DNA of 64,000 nt from Tranquillimonas rosea (GTDB lineage Bacteria > Pseudomonadota > Alphaproteobacteria > Rhodobacterales > Rhodobacteraceae), in assembly GCF_900111315.1 (NCBI RefSeq), contig NZ_FOGU01000003.1, forward strand, positions 1 to 64,000. Direction: 5' to 3'. The position numbers and the translations under genes were made by a program. The notes under the pieces were generated by a model. The model had not been told where the DNA came from. It ran no database searches and saw only the letters and a list, made by a program, of their open reading frames with translations. Below, piece after piece: positions 46,335 through 55,599 of this stretch (the stretch's first letter is position 1; every line of letters starts with the position of its first letter).

Positions 46335-46530
46335 ATGGCCAAGACCGATCCCGAACCGATCCGCGACCCCAAGGCGGATCACCTGCTGACGCCGGAGAAC
46401 TGCGTGGTCGTGCTGATCGACTACCAGCCCGAGCAATACCAGACCGTAACCTCCTCCCCACACGAGGAGATCGACCTCAACGTCATCGCGCTCTGCAAGC
46501 TCGTCATGGCCTATGACGTGCCGGTGGTGG
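46335..46530 (+). pseudogene. 5' fragment of an isochorismatase-family hydrolase gene
   Basis: The frame reads DHLLTPENCVVVLIDYQPEQ and IDLNVIALCKLVMAYDVPVV, the N-terminal third of an isochorismatase-like hydrolase with its catalytic aspartate in LIDYQPEQ. Near 46530 the homology ends and the plus-strand frame runs on for another 160 codons only as antisense of an LtrA-like gene. The open frame of 229 codons is therefore a chimera and unlikely to make a working enzyme. Confidence 0.6.
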
Positions 46531-46891
46531 CCAGCCGGATCGGCTCCTCCGCGAAGACCGAGCCGATCCCGGCGGCCAGCATCAGCGCGCCGAACATCAT
46601 CACCATGGTGAGGATGCGGAAGGCCGTCGACCCGTCGTCATGGGCCGAGGCGAACCACGTGCGGTTCATCCAGGCCCACCAGATCATGAAAAAGCTGCAC
46701 GCGAAGCCGGTAGGCCCGGTCTGCACGGCGCCCGCCGCGATGGCGTCGGCAAGGTGCCCGGCTGCCGCCCCGATGGCCATCACCGCGGCGAGGTCGAACA
46801 TCAGCTCGAACGGAGTCACCCCGCGGGATGGGGCGTTGGCGTCGCGCGGGGTGAAACGGGGAAAGGCGGGGCGAAACGGCGTCGTCGGCAT
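46511..46891 (-). pseudogene. 5' fragment of a second LtrA-like membrane protein gene
   Basis: From ATG 46891 the frame reads GVTPFELMFDLAAVMAIGAA, FMIWWAWMNRTWFAS and ILTMVMMFGALMLAAGI, matching the first third of LtrA-family proteins, then runs into isochorismatase DNA near 46530 and stops after 126 residues. It points toward the isochorismatase fragment, so a single deletion or inversion joint truncated both genes. Confidence 0.6.
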
Positions 46892-46961
46892 CCTGACCAG
46901 GACATCGCCGTGTGCAAAGGCGAAACCGGGCCACCGGGGATCTCCTGGCGGCCCGTCTCGG

Positions 46962-47903
46962 TCAGTCGATCGGCGTCAGTCCCGCCTCGATGCTGGCGCG
47001 CCGGTCCTCGAGGAAGGGCGGTAGCGACAGACCTTCGCCCATCGTCTCGAACGACTCGTCCACGGCAAAGCCCGGCCCGTCGGTTGCGATCTCGAAGAGG
47101 TTGCCGCCGGGCTCCCGGAAGTAGAGCGAGCGGAAGTAGTAGCGCTCGACCTCGCCCGAGGACGGCACGCGGAACTCTTGCAGCCGCCGGGTCCATGCGT
47201 GGATCGAGGCCACGTCCGGTGTGCGGAAGGCCACGTGGTGCACCGCGCCGGCGCCCTGCCGCGCCACCGGCAGACCGGGCTGGACCGCCACGTGCAGCTC
47301 GGCCGAGGGGCCGCCAGCGCCCATCTCGAAGACATGCATCCGACCGGCGCCGTCCGGGCTTGGGTAGTCGCGCCTCTCGCGCATGTTCATCACGTGCGTC
47401 AGCATGGCCTTCGTTGGCGCCAAGTCCGGCACGGAAATGGTAATCGGCCCGAGGCCGCGGATCTGATGCTCCGCCGGCACCGGGCTCTTCTCCCAGGAAT
47501 GGCTGTCGCCGCCCGCGTCCGCGGTCAGACGGAGGCGCTGACCCTCCGGGTCCTCGAAATCGAGCGTTGCGCGGCCATCGAGGGTGGCGATGTCGCCCGC
47601 GGTCACACCCCGGTCGCGCAGCCGGCCCGCCCAGTAGTCGAAGCTGTCCTCGGCCACACGCAGGCCGGTGCGGCTGATCGAGCGGGTGCCGCGGCGCTCC
47701 GCGGCAACCGGCCAGTCGAAGAATGTCAGGTCGGTGCCCGGCGAGCCCGCGCCATCGGCGAAGAACAGGTGATAGGCGCTGGTGTCGTCCTGGTTCACCG
47801 TCTTCTTGACCCGGCGCAGGCCGAGCGTGTCGGTGTAGAAACGGTTGGTCCGCCCTGCGTCGGCGTTGATCGCCGTCAGGTGGTGGATGCCCGTCAGGTC
47901 CAT
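46962..47903 (-). CDS. VOC-family ring-cleaving dioxygenase (MhqA/MhqO/LinE type)
   Basis: The 313-residue protein has two pairs of VOC modules with [15 protein letters not shown] at the start (His8), [12 protein letters not shown] and [11 protein letters not shown] (Glu) as probable iron ligands. Such enzymes open (chloro)hydroquinones or related 1,4-diols. It is full length and divergent from the LysR gene (124-bp gap), with a perfect palindrome in between, which indicates LysR control. It is related to the N-terminal half of the fusion at 44649-46193. Confidence 0.88.
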   Translation of the reverse strand: MDLTGIHHLTAINADAGRTNRFYTDTLGLRRVKKTVNQDDTSAYHLFFADGAGSPGTDLTFFDWPVAAERRGTRSISRTGLRVAEDSFDYWAGRLRDRGVTAGDIATLDGRATLDFEDPEGQRLRLTADAGGDSHSWEKSPVPAEHQIRGLGPITISVPDLAPTKAMLTHVMNMRERRDYPSPDGAGRMHVFEMGAGGPSAELHVAVQPGLPVARQGAGAVHHVAFRTPDVASIHAWTRRLQEFRVPSSGEVERYYFRSLYFREPGGNLFEIATDGPGFAVDESFETMGEGLSLPPFLEDRRASIEAGLTPID

Positions 47904-47981
47904 GACGTCCTCCTAACTCTTGCGTTGTCCGGAATATCGGCGGCATCGCCGCATCGCGCCAGACCGCCGCGCCGGATCGCC

Positions 47982-48002
47982 GCGTTCGGCAATTCCGAAC
48001 GC
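47982..48002. promoter_or_regulatory. LysR-type operator palindrome
   Basis: Arms GCGTTCGG and CCGAACGC (8 bp, perfect) are separated by CAATT. The palindrome lies 26 bp before the LysR ATG and 79 bp upstream of the divergent dioxygenase start, a position typical of the recognition-binding site of a LysR regulator. Confidence 0.65.
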
Positions 48003-48027
48003 CGACGGGAGGTGCTACCGTCCTGCA

Positions 48028-48948
48028 ATGCGCTACACCCTCGACGAGATCGAAACCTTCCTCGCCGTGATCGAGCTCGGCACGCTGACCGCGGCCGCCG
48101 CCCGGCTGAACCTCGCAAAATCCGTGGTCAGCAAGCGGGTCTCGGACCTTGAGCGCTCGCTCGGCGCCGCTCTGTTCCGCAGGCAGGCCGGCCGCATTGC
48201 GCCTACCGAGGCCGCCGAGCGGCTGGCCGAGCGTCTGCGTCCGGCGCTGGCGGAGCTCAGCGCGGCGACCGAGTCCGCTGCGTGGGAAATGGATGGGTCG
48301 ATTTCGCTGCGTGGAGTGTTGAAAATTTCCGCGCCGATGACTTTCGGCACGCAGTATCTCAGTTCAATGATCGCGCGTTTCGCCGAGAAGCACGCCGACC
48401 TCGAGTTTCGCGTCGACTACGACGACCGCTACCACGACCTCGCGCAGGAAGGCTACGACGTCGGCATCCGGATAGGCGACCTTCAGGATGGCGCGATGAT
48501 CCGGCGCAAGCTCTGCGACGATCGCATGATGGTCTGCGCCAGCCCCGAATACGTGGATGCCCGGGGCAAGCCGGAAACGGCGATGGATCTCGCCGAACAT
48601 GCCTGCATCGGCTACAGCAACATGTCCAACGCGCGGTTCTGGCAATTCAGCGAGCGCGGTCGGACGCTGGCGCCTGTCGCTCGCACCCGTCTGACGGTCA
48701 ACAACGGTGAAGCCATGCGGGATCTCGCGGTTCACGGCCTCGGGATCGCGATGCTTCCGGGGTTCATCGCGCAGCCCGCGATCGACCGGGGCACGCTTGT
48801 CCCGATACTGTCCGGTTGGGAGACACGTGCGCTACCCATCGCCGCTGTCTGGCCACCGATCCGGCCGGTGCCGGCGAAACTGCGCGGATTCGTCGACTAT
48901 CTCGCGGACGAACTAAAGAACGGCGCGCCATGGCGAGTCGCGGCGTGA
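48028..48948 (+). CDS. LysR-family transcriptional regulator
   Basis: The 306-residue protein has the LysR HTH at its N-terminus (LDEIETFLAVIELGTLTAAA, then SVVSKRVSDLERSLGAALF) and a periplasmic-binding-protein-like effector domain with LKISAPMTFGTQYLSSMIARF and YDVGIRIGDL. It belongs to the DhcR/GcvA-like branch common near dioxygenase genes. Likely activates the divergent VOC dioxygenase, and perhaps the pirin/fusion pair that carries a related palindrome. The inducer is probably an aromatic or quinone compound; this is inferred. Confidence 0.9.
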   Translation: MRYTLDEIETFLAVIELGTLTAAAARLNLAKSVVSKRVSDLERSLGAALFRRQAGRIAPTEAAERLAERLRPALAELSAATESAAWEMDGSISLRGVLKISAPMTFGTQYLSSMIARFAEKHADLEFRVDYDDRYHDLAQEGYDVGIRIGDLQDGAMIRRKLCDDRMMVCASPEYVDARGKPETAMDLAEHACIGYSNMSNARFWQFSERGRTLAPVARTRLTVNNGEAMRDLAVHGLGIAMLPGFIAQPAIDRGTLVPILSGWETRALPIAAVWPPIRPVPAKLRGFVDYLADELKNGAPWRVAA

Positions 48949-49657
48949 AGAGCGTCAGCGTGCTAAGGGTTGCCAAGCGTCGACGCCATTCCATCTGCGC
49001 TGCGTTAAGACGAGTGCAACCAGGCACATCGCGCCGTGGCAGGGGCCGGAATATGCATCGCACTACGTTACCCTGCATCTCTCAATGCGAGTGAAGCGCT
49101 TTGGCGCCGCTGCGTCAAGACTCGCGTTGAAAGCCATCGCTCTTGCCCGAAGGCCCATTCGATCTCGCTCGTGCGGCGATCGACCGGACTGCAACTGCGC
49201 TTCGATGCCGAGATCAAGAATGAACTGATGCCTCTTCACCTACCCGTTGCAGATCTCCCGTGAGATCTTGGCCAGCTTGCTTAGGTGATCTGCTCGTCAT
49301 CGCTCAGATACAGAGAGGGCGCTACCTGGGCTTCAGATTTTCTTGTCGACCGCGCAACGGGCTGTCTCTGGTATAGCCAGCGCTTTGCCTGTCGACGAAG
49401 TCGGCCAGAATTTCGAGAAGGGCCGCGGCATCATCGCGGCCGTTCTCGATGATCGCCCGGTAGCCCCATGCTTTCGCTTTGCCGGCACCAAAGTTCGCCC
49501 GAAATGCCCGTGCAAGCCGCGGAAGGCTGAAGACGCAAGAAGCGAGCCTACCCGCTGCCCGAGAACCCCGCAGGGCAAACTTTGGTTGTAAAAAGTGCGC
49601 GGAAACCCCGAAAAAGTGCGAACTTTGGTTGGTGACACACTTACCAACAAAGCCCCC
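48949..49657. other. Gene-poor scar region with short repeats
   Basis: About 700 bp, less GC-rich than its surroundings, without a convincing gene. The frame 49322 to about 49570 on the minus strand lacks stops and reads like a decayed protein end (KAWGYRAIIENGRDDAAALL), but has no start and I cannot name it. Short repeats occur at its right side: AACTTTGGTTG at 49577-49587 and 49620-49630, AAAAAGTGCG at 49589-49598 and 49610-49619, and CCAAAGTTCGC (49488-49498) as a perfect inverse of 49617-49627. It may be the remnant of an insertion. Confidence 0.5.
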
Positions 49658-51928
49658 CTACCCGCATTTGGAGAAGCCGCAGGAGGCGCAGGTGAGGCAG
49701 CCCTCGACCATGCGCAGGTCGGTGCCGCCGCAGGAAGGGCATTGCGAGACGCGGGTGCTGCCGAGGGTCTGGACGTCGGCGCGGGGGTCGGTCTTGAGCC
49801 CCATGCCCTCGGCCTCGAGGACGCCGGTGTTGATCATGTGGGTCTCGATCACGCCGCCGATCGCCGCGAGGATCGAGGGGATGTACTTGCCCCCCATCCA
49901 CGCCCCGCCGCGCGGGTCGAAGACGGCCTTCAGCTCTTCGACCACGAAGGACACGTCGCCGCCGCGCCGGAACACCGCCGAGATCATGCGGGTCAGGGCC
50001 ACGGTCCAGGCGAAATGCTCCATGTTCTTGGAGTTGATGAACACCTCGAAGGGCCGCCGGTGCCCGTTCACCACCAGGTCGTTGATGGTGATGTAGATCG
50101 CGTGAGGGCTGTCGGGCCATTTCAGCTTGTAGGTCTGACCCTCCAGCGTCTGCGGGCGGTCCAGTGGCTCGGACATGTAGATCACCTCGCCCGCGGCGGC
50201 CTCGGCGGCGGCGGGTTCGGTCTCGGCGGTCTCGCTGACGCTCAGGACGCTGCCGGTGACCGCGTTCGGGCGGTAGGTCGTGCAGCCCTTGCAGCCCGTC
50301 TCGTAGGCCTGGAGATAGACGTCCTTGAACCCTTCGAACGAGATGTCCTCGGGGCAGTTGATCGTCTTGGAGATCGAGGAATCGACCCATTTCTGCGCCG
50401 CCGCCTGCATCTTGACGTGCTCGTCGGGCGACAGGGTCTGGGCGCTGACGAAATGCTCGGGCAGATCGGCCGTGTCGCCGTGACGGTCGCGCCAGGCCTG
50501 CACGGCGTAGTCGACGACCTCTTCCTCGGTCCGGCTGCCGTCACGCTGCAGCACCTTGCGGGTGTAGGAATGGGCGAAGACCGGCTCGATCCCCGACGAC
50601 ACGTTCCCGGCATAGAGCGAAATCGTCCCGGTCGGCGCCACCGAGGTCAGCAGCGCGTTGCGGATGCCGTGCTCGGCCACCGCAACGCGCACGTCCTCGT
50701 CCATCGCCTGCATCGTGCGCGAGCCGAGATAGGCGTCGGCGTCGAACAGCGGGAAAGGCCCCTTCTCCTTCGCGATCTCGGTGCTGGCCAGGTAGGAGGC
50801 CCGCGCAATGCGCTTCATCCACGCCTCGGTCTGCGTCGCCGCCTCGTCGGAACCGTAGCGCAGCCCGACCATCGCCAGAGCGTCGGCCAGGCCGGTGACA
50901 CCGAGGCCGATGCGCCGCTTGGCCGCCGCCTCGCGCGCCTGCGGCTCCAGCGGAAAGCGGCTGGCGTCGACGACGTTGTCCATCATCCGCACCGCCGTGG
51001 CGACGAGATCGTCCAGCGCCTGTATGTCGAGTTGTGCATCCTCTGTGTACGCCTGGTGCACGAGCCGTGACAGGTTCACCGAGCCCAGCAGGCAGGCCCC
51101 GTAGGGCGGCAGCGGTTGCTCGCCGCAGGGGTTGGTCGCGGCGATCTCCTCGCAGTAGGCGAGGTTGTTCATCTGGTTGATCCGGTCGATGAAGATCACT
51201 CCGGGCTCGGCGTAATCGTAGGTCGACCGCATGATCCGGTCCCACAATTCCCGCGCCGGCAGCGTCCGGTAGACCTTTCCGTCGAACCGCAGTTCCCAGT
51301 CGGCGTCGGCCTTTACGGCCTCCATGAAGGCATCCGTGGCCAGCACGCTGACATTGAAGTTGCGCAGGCGGGCGGGGTCGGATTTCGCGGTGATGAACTC
51401 CTCGATGTCGGGATGGTCGCAGCGCATGCAGGCCATCATCGCGCCCCGCCGCGACCCCGCCGACATGATGGTGCGGCACATCGCGTCCCACACGTCCATG
51501 AACGAAAGCGGCCCCGACGCATCCGCCGCCACGCCCGTGACGTCGGCGCCCTTGGGCCGGATGGTCGAGAAGTCGTAGCCGATCCCCCCGCCCTGCTGCA
51601 TCGTCAGCGCGGCCTCCTTCAGCATGTCGAAGATGCCGGCCATGCTGTCGGGTATGGTCCCCATGACGAAGCAGTTGAACAGCGTCACCGACCGGTCGCT
51701 GCCGGCGCCGGCGATGATCCGTCCGGCCGGCAGGAAGCGGAAATCCTCGAGCGCGGCATAGAACCGCTCCTCCCACATCGCGGGGTCGGCCTCGACGGAG
51801 GCGGTGGCGCGGGCGATCCGGCGCCAGGTATCCTCGACCGAGCCGTCGATGGGCGTGCCGTCGATCTGCTTGAGACGATATTTCATGTCCCAGATCTGTT
51901 CGGCGATGGGGGCGGCGAAACGGGTCAT
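49658..51928 (-). CDS. nrdJ: Adenosylcobalamin-dependent (class II) ribonucleotide reductase
   Basis: NrdJ reduces ribonucleotides to deoxyribonucleotides with a B12-generated radical. The 756-residue protein contains the redox cysteine in TLFNCFVMGT, the radical-site motif NPCGEQPL (Asn, Cys, Glu) and the partner cysteine in GACLLGSVNLSRL, plus SAGSRRGAMM and VAPTGTISLYAGN. The C-terminus has a TSCPD-like domain (about 590-700) and a CxxC...CxxC zinc ribbon (CPSCGG, CASCGF) used for re-reduction. ATG 51928 gives the usual N-terminus; the frame upstream lacks homology. It allows dNTP synthesis with or without oxygen. Confidence 0.95.
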   Translation of the reverse strand: MTRFAAPIAEQIWDMKYRLKQIDGTPIDGSVEDTWRRIARATASVEADPAMWEERFYAALEDFRFLPAGRIIAGAGSDRSVTLFNCFVMGTIPDSMAGIFDMLKEAALTMQQGGGIGYDFSTIRPKGADVTGVAADASGPLSFMDVWDAMCRTIMSAGSRRGAMMACMRCDHPDIEEFITAKSDPARLRNFNVSVLATDAFMEAVKADADWELRFDGKVYRTLPARELWDRIMRSTYDYAEPGVIFIDRINQMNNLAYCEEIAATNPCGEQPLPPYGACLLGSVNLSRLVHQAYTEDAQLDIQALDDLVATAVRMMDNVVDASRFPLEPQAREAAAKRRIGLGVTGLADALAMVGLRYGSDEAATQTEAWMKRIARASYLASTEIAKEKGPFPLFDADAYLGSRTMQAMDEDVRVAVAEHGIRNALLTSVAPTGTISLYAGNVSSGIEPVFAHSYTRKVLQRDGSRTEEEVVDYAVQAWRDRHGDTADLPEHFVSAQTLSPDEHVKMQAAAQKWVDSSISKTINCPEDISFEGFKDVYLQAYETGCKGCTTYRPNAVTGSVLSVSETAETEPAAAEAAAGEVIYMSEPLDRPQTLEGQTYKLKWPDSPHAIYITINDLVVNGHRRPFEVFINSKNMEHFAWTVALTRMISAVFRRGGDVSFVVEELKAVFDPRGGAWMGGKYIPSILAAIGGVIETHMINTGVLEAEGMGLKTDPRADVQTLGSTRVSQCPSCGGTDLRMVEGCLTCASCGFSKCG

Positions 51929-52079
51929 GCGGGCGTCCCGGACTGTGAGCTGAAAGGGGGGCGGAGGAGCGCCAAGATACCAACAATGCCGGCCGCGCAC
52001 AATCGCCAAGACACAATCTGTCGCCTTGAAGACGGCGGCTCACGCCATATCCTGTAGGACGACTTTGGGGTGAGTCGCG

Positions 52080-52508
52080 ATGAACCATGTGAATCTGATC
52101 AAGCTCTCGGTAGGGTCCGAGTCGGTCGACCAGCTGATCGACTGGCAGCGCCGCAGGTCCGGCCAGATCGCCGACGGGCAGTACTACCACGTCACCCGCA
52201 TGTGGCCGAAACGCGAGGCGGAAATCCTCGAGGGCGGCTCGATCTACTGGGTGATCAACGGCCTGATCCAGTGCCGCCAGCGCATCACCGGCTTCCGTGA
52301 GATCGTGCGCGACGACGGCATCCGCCGCTGCGGCATCCTCCTCGACGACGCGGTGATCCGCACCGAGATCACGCCCAAGCGGCCGTTCCAGGGCTGGCGC
52401 TATCTCCGCCCCGAGGACGCTCCGCCGGATGCCCGCGAGGGGCGCGCCGGCGATAGCGAGTTGCCCCCCGAACTGGCCGCCGCGCTGGCCGAGATCGGCG
52501 TGCGCTGA
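52080..52508 (+). CDS. DUF1489 family protein
   Basis: A 142-residue soluble protein, with VDQLIDWQRRR, YYHVTRMWPKREAEIL, GGSIYWVINGLIQCRQRI and PFQGWRYLRPEDAPPD. It is the conserved alphaproteobacterial DUF1489 family, which has no established function. It is divergent from nrdJ (151-bp gap) and convergent with the Calx-beta gene. The tryptophan/arginine-rich ILxxGSIYWVIxG pattern is the best-conserved part. Confidence 0.85.
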   Translation: MNHVNLIKLSVGSESVDQLIDWQRRRSGQIADGQYYHVTRMWPKREAEILEGGSIYWVINGLIQCRQRITGFREIVRDDGIRRCGILLDDAVIRTEITPKRPFQGWRYLRPEDAPPDAREGRAGDSELPPELAAALAEIGVR

Positions 52509-52524
52509 ACGCGGCCAGCCCCGG

Positions 52525-54168
52525 TCAGTCGGACGGGGGCGCAAGATCGGGCGATAGGCCGGAATGGGACCGGTTCACCGCCGTGTCGAGACCGCTCGAG
52601 GCGGACCCCAGATCCTCCATGTAGGCGCTCTCGTAGCGGCCCGTCTCGACGTCCTGTGTCTTGGACTGCACAACGAAGCGGTCCTCGAAGGCATGTACCG
52701 TGTAGATCAGGCGACGGGCGGCGGGCTGCATCTGGCCGTATGCCGGATCGCACGGGTCCGGCTCGGCGCGGTCGGCGCGCACCGGGCGACCGTCCGGGTC
52801 AAGGAACAGGCGGACCTCGACCGGGCTGGTGCCGGTTTCCTTCGACAGGGCGGTCGAGAGATAGGGTTCTATCTCGGCCACAGGCCGCCCGAGATCGGAG
52901 GCGATGGCCCGCGCGACCGACGACCGCACCGCGCCGGGATCGACCACCGGCGTCGCGTCCGGCTCCAGCCGCGGCACCTCGGGCTCGGGGTCTTGGACCT
53001 CGGGCGTGACGATGTATGAAAAGAACTGGTTGTGCGCCATCATCCCGCCCTCGACGTATTCCGAAGTCGCGAACCCTTCGAGACGCCGGTCTGGGTGGCC
53101 GAAGAGGACATACTCGAACGGCACGCCCTCGACCGTATAGCCCGCACGCCAGGCCTGGGCGCCGGCGCCGCGCATGTCCGCGGCGCTGGTCCCCGGTATT
53201 GCCTGCGCCGCGGCCGAGACGTCGATGTCCTGCCCGCAGATCCGCTTGAAGGGCAGATCGGTGCCCTGCTGGCTGAGGGTGAAGCCCGACCCGCCAATGT
53301 GCATGCGCATCTCGATGTCGAAGATCTGGGGTGGAAACTCCTGCTGACCGACCAGGTCGCCCTCGTAATGGACATAGCCCGTTCCCGGCCCGTATCGCAG
53401 CGTCGCTGGTCGCACGTCCTCTTCCGTCGCGTCGATGATCGTGCCGCTGACGGTCTCGGGCTCGATGACGATGGTGCCGGGATTGTAGGCTTCGAGGGCC
53501 AATCGGACCGTCTCGTCCGGCTCCTCCTCATCATCGGCGACGGTCCCGATGCCAAGCTCCAAAGTCCTCTGTCCCTCGCGGATATAGCCGGGCTGCCGGA
53601 CGGGATCGAAATCCACGCCCGGAGACGCCGAGCCGCCTTCGACCGTGGTGGCGACATTCACCGTCTCGCGCGAGTCGAAGCGCTGCGTGATCGTGACCGG
53701 GACGGGCTGTCCTTCGGGGGCCGACCCGGCGCTGACCGACAGGGTGTGATCGTTGTCCACGATGGCGAAATGCAGGATCGGCATTCCAAGCACCACGATC
53801 GCGCCGGGCTCGGGGTCCAGCAGGGTCAGGTCCTTGAGCGCCAGCTGGAACATCTCGGTATCGGGCTCGTCCTCGGAATCGTCCATCACCTCGACGACGA
53901 GGGCGGCCACCATCTGCCCCTTGTTGAAGATGATCGGCGTCACGACGGGCTTGAAGTCGACCCCGGCCGTCGCCGTGAGACCGGTCGTCCGCGCCATCAC
54001 CATGAACGGCGTTTCGGCGGGCGCGTCGAGCATCAGGTGCACCATAGACACCCGCGGGCCGGTCTCCCTCAGCTCGGTGGTCTGGGGGATCATGGTCAGC
54101 ATCTGCGCGGCGCCGGTGGCGGGAACGACGGCGCAGGACAGGACCAGCGGAAGGGCTGCGGCGCGCAT
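52525..54168 (-). CDS. Exported protein with two Calx-beta-like domains
   Basis: The 547-residue protein has a signal peptide (cleaved near TGAAQ), then two Calx-beta-like modules: about residues 25-140 (VVEVMDDSEDEPDTEMFQLAL) and 140-250 (GTVADDEEEPDETVRLALEA), whose acidic loops bind calcium in known members. The rest (250-547) is not familiar to me; it has a proline/acid-rich linker (PEVQDPEPEVPRLEPD) and a C-terminal cysteine-containing part. It shares one base with the stop of the preceding VWA gene (TGATG), so both are produced together and likely act in the periplasm or outside. Confidence 0.7.
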   Translation of the reverse strand: MRAAALPLVLSCAVVPATGAAQMLTMIPQTTELRETGPRVSMVHLMLDAPAETPFMVMARTTGLTATAGVDFKPVVTPIIFNKGQMVAALVVEVMDDSEDEPDTEMFQLALKDLTLLDPEPGAIVVLGMPILHFAIVDNDHTLSVSAGSAPEGQPVPVTITQRFDSRETVNVATTVEGGSASPGVDFDPVRQPGYIREGQRTLELGIGTVADDEEEPDETVRLALEAYNPGTIVIEPETVSGTIIDATEEDVRPATLRYGPGTGYVHYEGDLVGQQEFPPQIFDIEMRMHIGGSGFTLSQQGTDLPFKRICGQDIDVSAAAQAIPGTSAADMRGAGAQAWRAGYTVEGVPFEYVLFGHPDRRLEGFATSEYVEGGMMAHNQFFSYIVTPEVQDPEPEVPRLEPDATPVVDPGAVRSSVARAIASDLGRPVAEIEPYLSTALSKETGTSPVEVRLFLDPDGRPVRADRAEPDPCDPAYGQMQPAARRLIYTVHAFEDRFVVQSKTQDVETGRYESAYMEDLGSASSGLDTAVNRSHSGLSPDLAPPSD

Positions 54169-55466
54169 CACTCCACCTCCCGGATCTCGATGCGCGAGAA
54201 CTCGGCCACGGTCTGCTCGGACCCCAGCGTGCCGGCAAAGATCGCCGGGTCCCCCGAACTGCGCAGGATCTGCACCGGGTCGGTCTCGATCTCCTCCGGT
54301 CCGCCCTCCTGCATCGCCCAGCCGTTCATCGACAGACGCCCGACATAGTCGCGCCCGCGCTTCTCCAGCGTCAGCCGCGCGCCCTTTTCCTCGAAGTCCC
54401 GCAGGATGCGCGCCAGGTCGTAGCCCCGCGTGTCGCCCGCGATCTCGACCTCGGCCCGTGTTTCCGTGCCGCCGGACACCGCCCGCAGCCGCAGCCACAG
54501 GTCATCGTTCGAGTTGCCCTGCCGGAACACGTAGGTCGAGATGTTGTTGTCCACGTCCTCGTACCGGCCGAGCTGGACGATCGCGCGGCGCCCGCCGAGC
54601 GACTGCACCTCGCCCATGCGCGCGCTGAAATCGGCGGCGAGATCCCAGTCACCCTCGGGCAGTGTCGCCTCCGTCCAGCGAAAGATATTCGCCTGGTCGG
54701 GGCGCTTGCCCATGTAGCCCGGCTGCACCGTCATCGTGACCAGCGCACCGCCGTCGAGGATGAAGCCCGACGGGTCGGGATGATCGACGCTCCAGCCCTC
54801 GCCAAGCGCCTCCCTCTCGAACTCGTCGACGAAGACCGGCTCTGACGGCGCGGGTTCCGGGGCGCTGACCTGACCCAGCGCTGCGGTCAGCGTGGCAGCG
54901 TCCGACGCGGCCAGGTATTGCCCCCCTGTCGCAGTCGCCAGGCAGGCGAGCTGGCCCTCGCTGTCGTCCACGTCGAAGCCGATGACATGCGCGGTCAGGT
55001 CGATCTCGCCGCCGGCAAGGCGGTCGCCGAGCGCGCAGAGATCGGCGCCGCAGGTCTCGAGCCCGTCGGTCACCACGATCACAGACGCTTGCTCCGCGCC
55101 GGACAGTTCTGCCGCCGCCCGTTCGACCGCGCCGCCCACCGGTGTCTTGCCGCGGGGCGAGACGCGCTCCATCGCCGAGGCCAGCCCCGCAGCGTCGAGC
55201 GGCGCGGGAGAGACCAGCGTCTCGATGTCAGCGCAGTCGCCCTCGGCCCTGTGGCCATAGGCCATCAAGCCGATCTCCTGCTCTTGCGGCCATGTCTCGA
55301 GCATGGCGCGCACCGCCTCGCGCGCGATGGTGATCTTGGGCCGGTCGTCGATCCGCCCCCACATGCTGCCCGATCCGTCGAGCACCAGCATCGCCTGCCC
55401 CGTCTGGGCCTGAGCCGCGCCCGCCGTCGCCAGGGCGATCGCAAGGATCGAGAGAAGTCTTCGCAT
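54168..55466 (-). CDS. Exported von Willebrand factor A domain protein
   Basis: The 432-residue protein has a signal peptide (MRRLLSILAIALATAGAAQA) followed at once by a VWA domain with an intact MIDAS start LVLDGSGSM (DxSxS), a conserved threonine in GKTPVGGA and VTDGLETCG (Asp). Residues about 210-432 form a second domain of beta-rich character (VFVDEFEREALGEGWSVDHP and LGRYEDVDNNISTYVF), resembling lectin/concanavalin-like folds; that assignment is tentative. MIDAS sites bind Mg and partner proteins. Divergent from a LuxR regulator 133 bp away. Confidence 0.82.
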   Translation of the reverse strand: MRRLLSILAIALATAGAAQAQTGQAMLVLDGSGSMWGRIDDRPKITIAREAVRAMLETWPQEQEIGLMAYGHRAEGDCADIETLVSPAPLDAAGLASAMERVSPRGKTPVGGAVERAAAELSGAEQASVIVVTDGLETCGADLCALGDRLAGGEIDLTAHVIGFDVDDSEGQLACLATATGGQYLAASDAATLTAALGQVSAPEPAPSEPVFVDEFEREALGEGWSVDHPDPSGFILDGGALVTMTVQPGYMGKRPDQANIFRWTEATLPEGDWDLAADFSARMGEVQSLGGRRAIVQLGRYEDVDNNISTYVFRQGNSNDDLWLRLRAVSGGTETRAEVEIAGDTRGYDLARILRDFEEKGARLTLEKRGRDYVGRLSMNGWAMQEGGPEEIETDPVQILRSSGDPAIFAGTLGSEQTVAEFSRIEIREVE

Positions 55467-55599
55467 GGAAAATGGCTCCGTCTGAATTGTCGCGACGCCG
55501 GCCGGTGCGGGCGCCTGCCCCACGATCCGTAGGCCGTGGCGGACGGGCGGCGCATGGGGCGATTGCACCATCGGGGGCGTCCGAAATAGGCTGCGGGGC

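Noticed and set aside
46335-47024. A 229-codon plus-strand open frame as an intact gene
   Set aside because: Only the first 65 or so codons match an isochorismatase; the rest is antisense of an LtrA-like gene and a dioxygenase end.
51929-52079. NrdR box or cobalamin riboswitch upstream of nrdJ
   Set aside because: The 151-bp region has no clear paired NrdR boxes and is too short and lacks the B12-box pattern I would expect.
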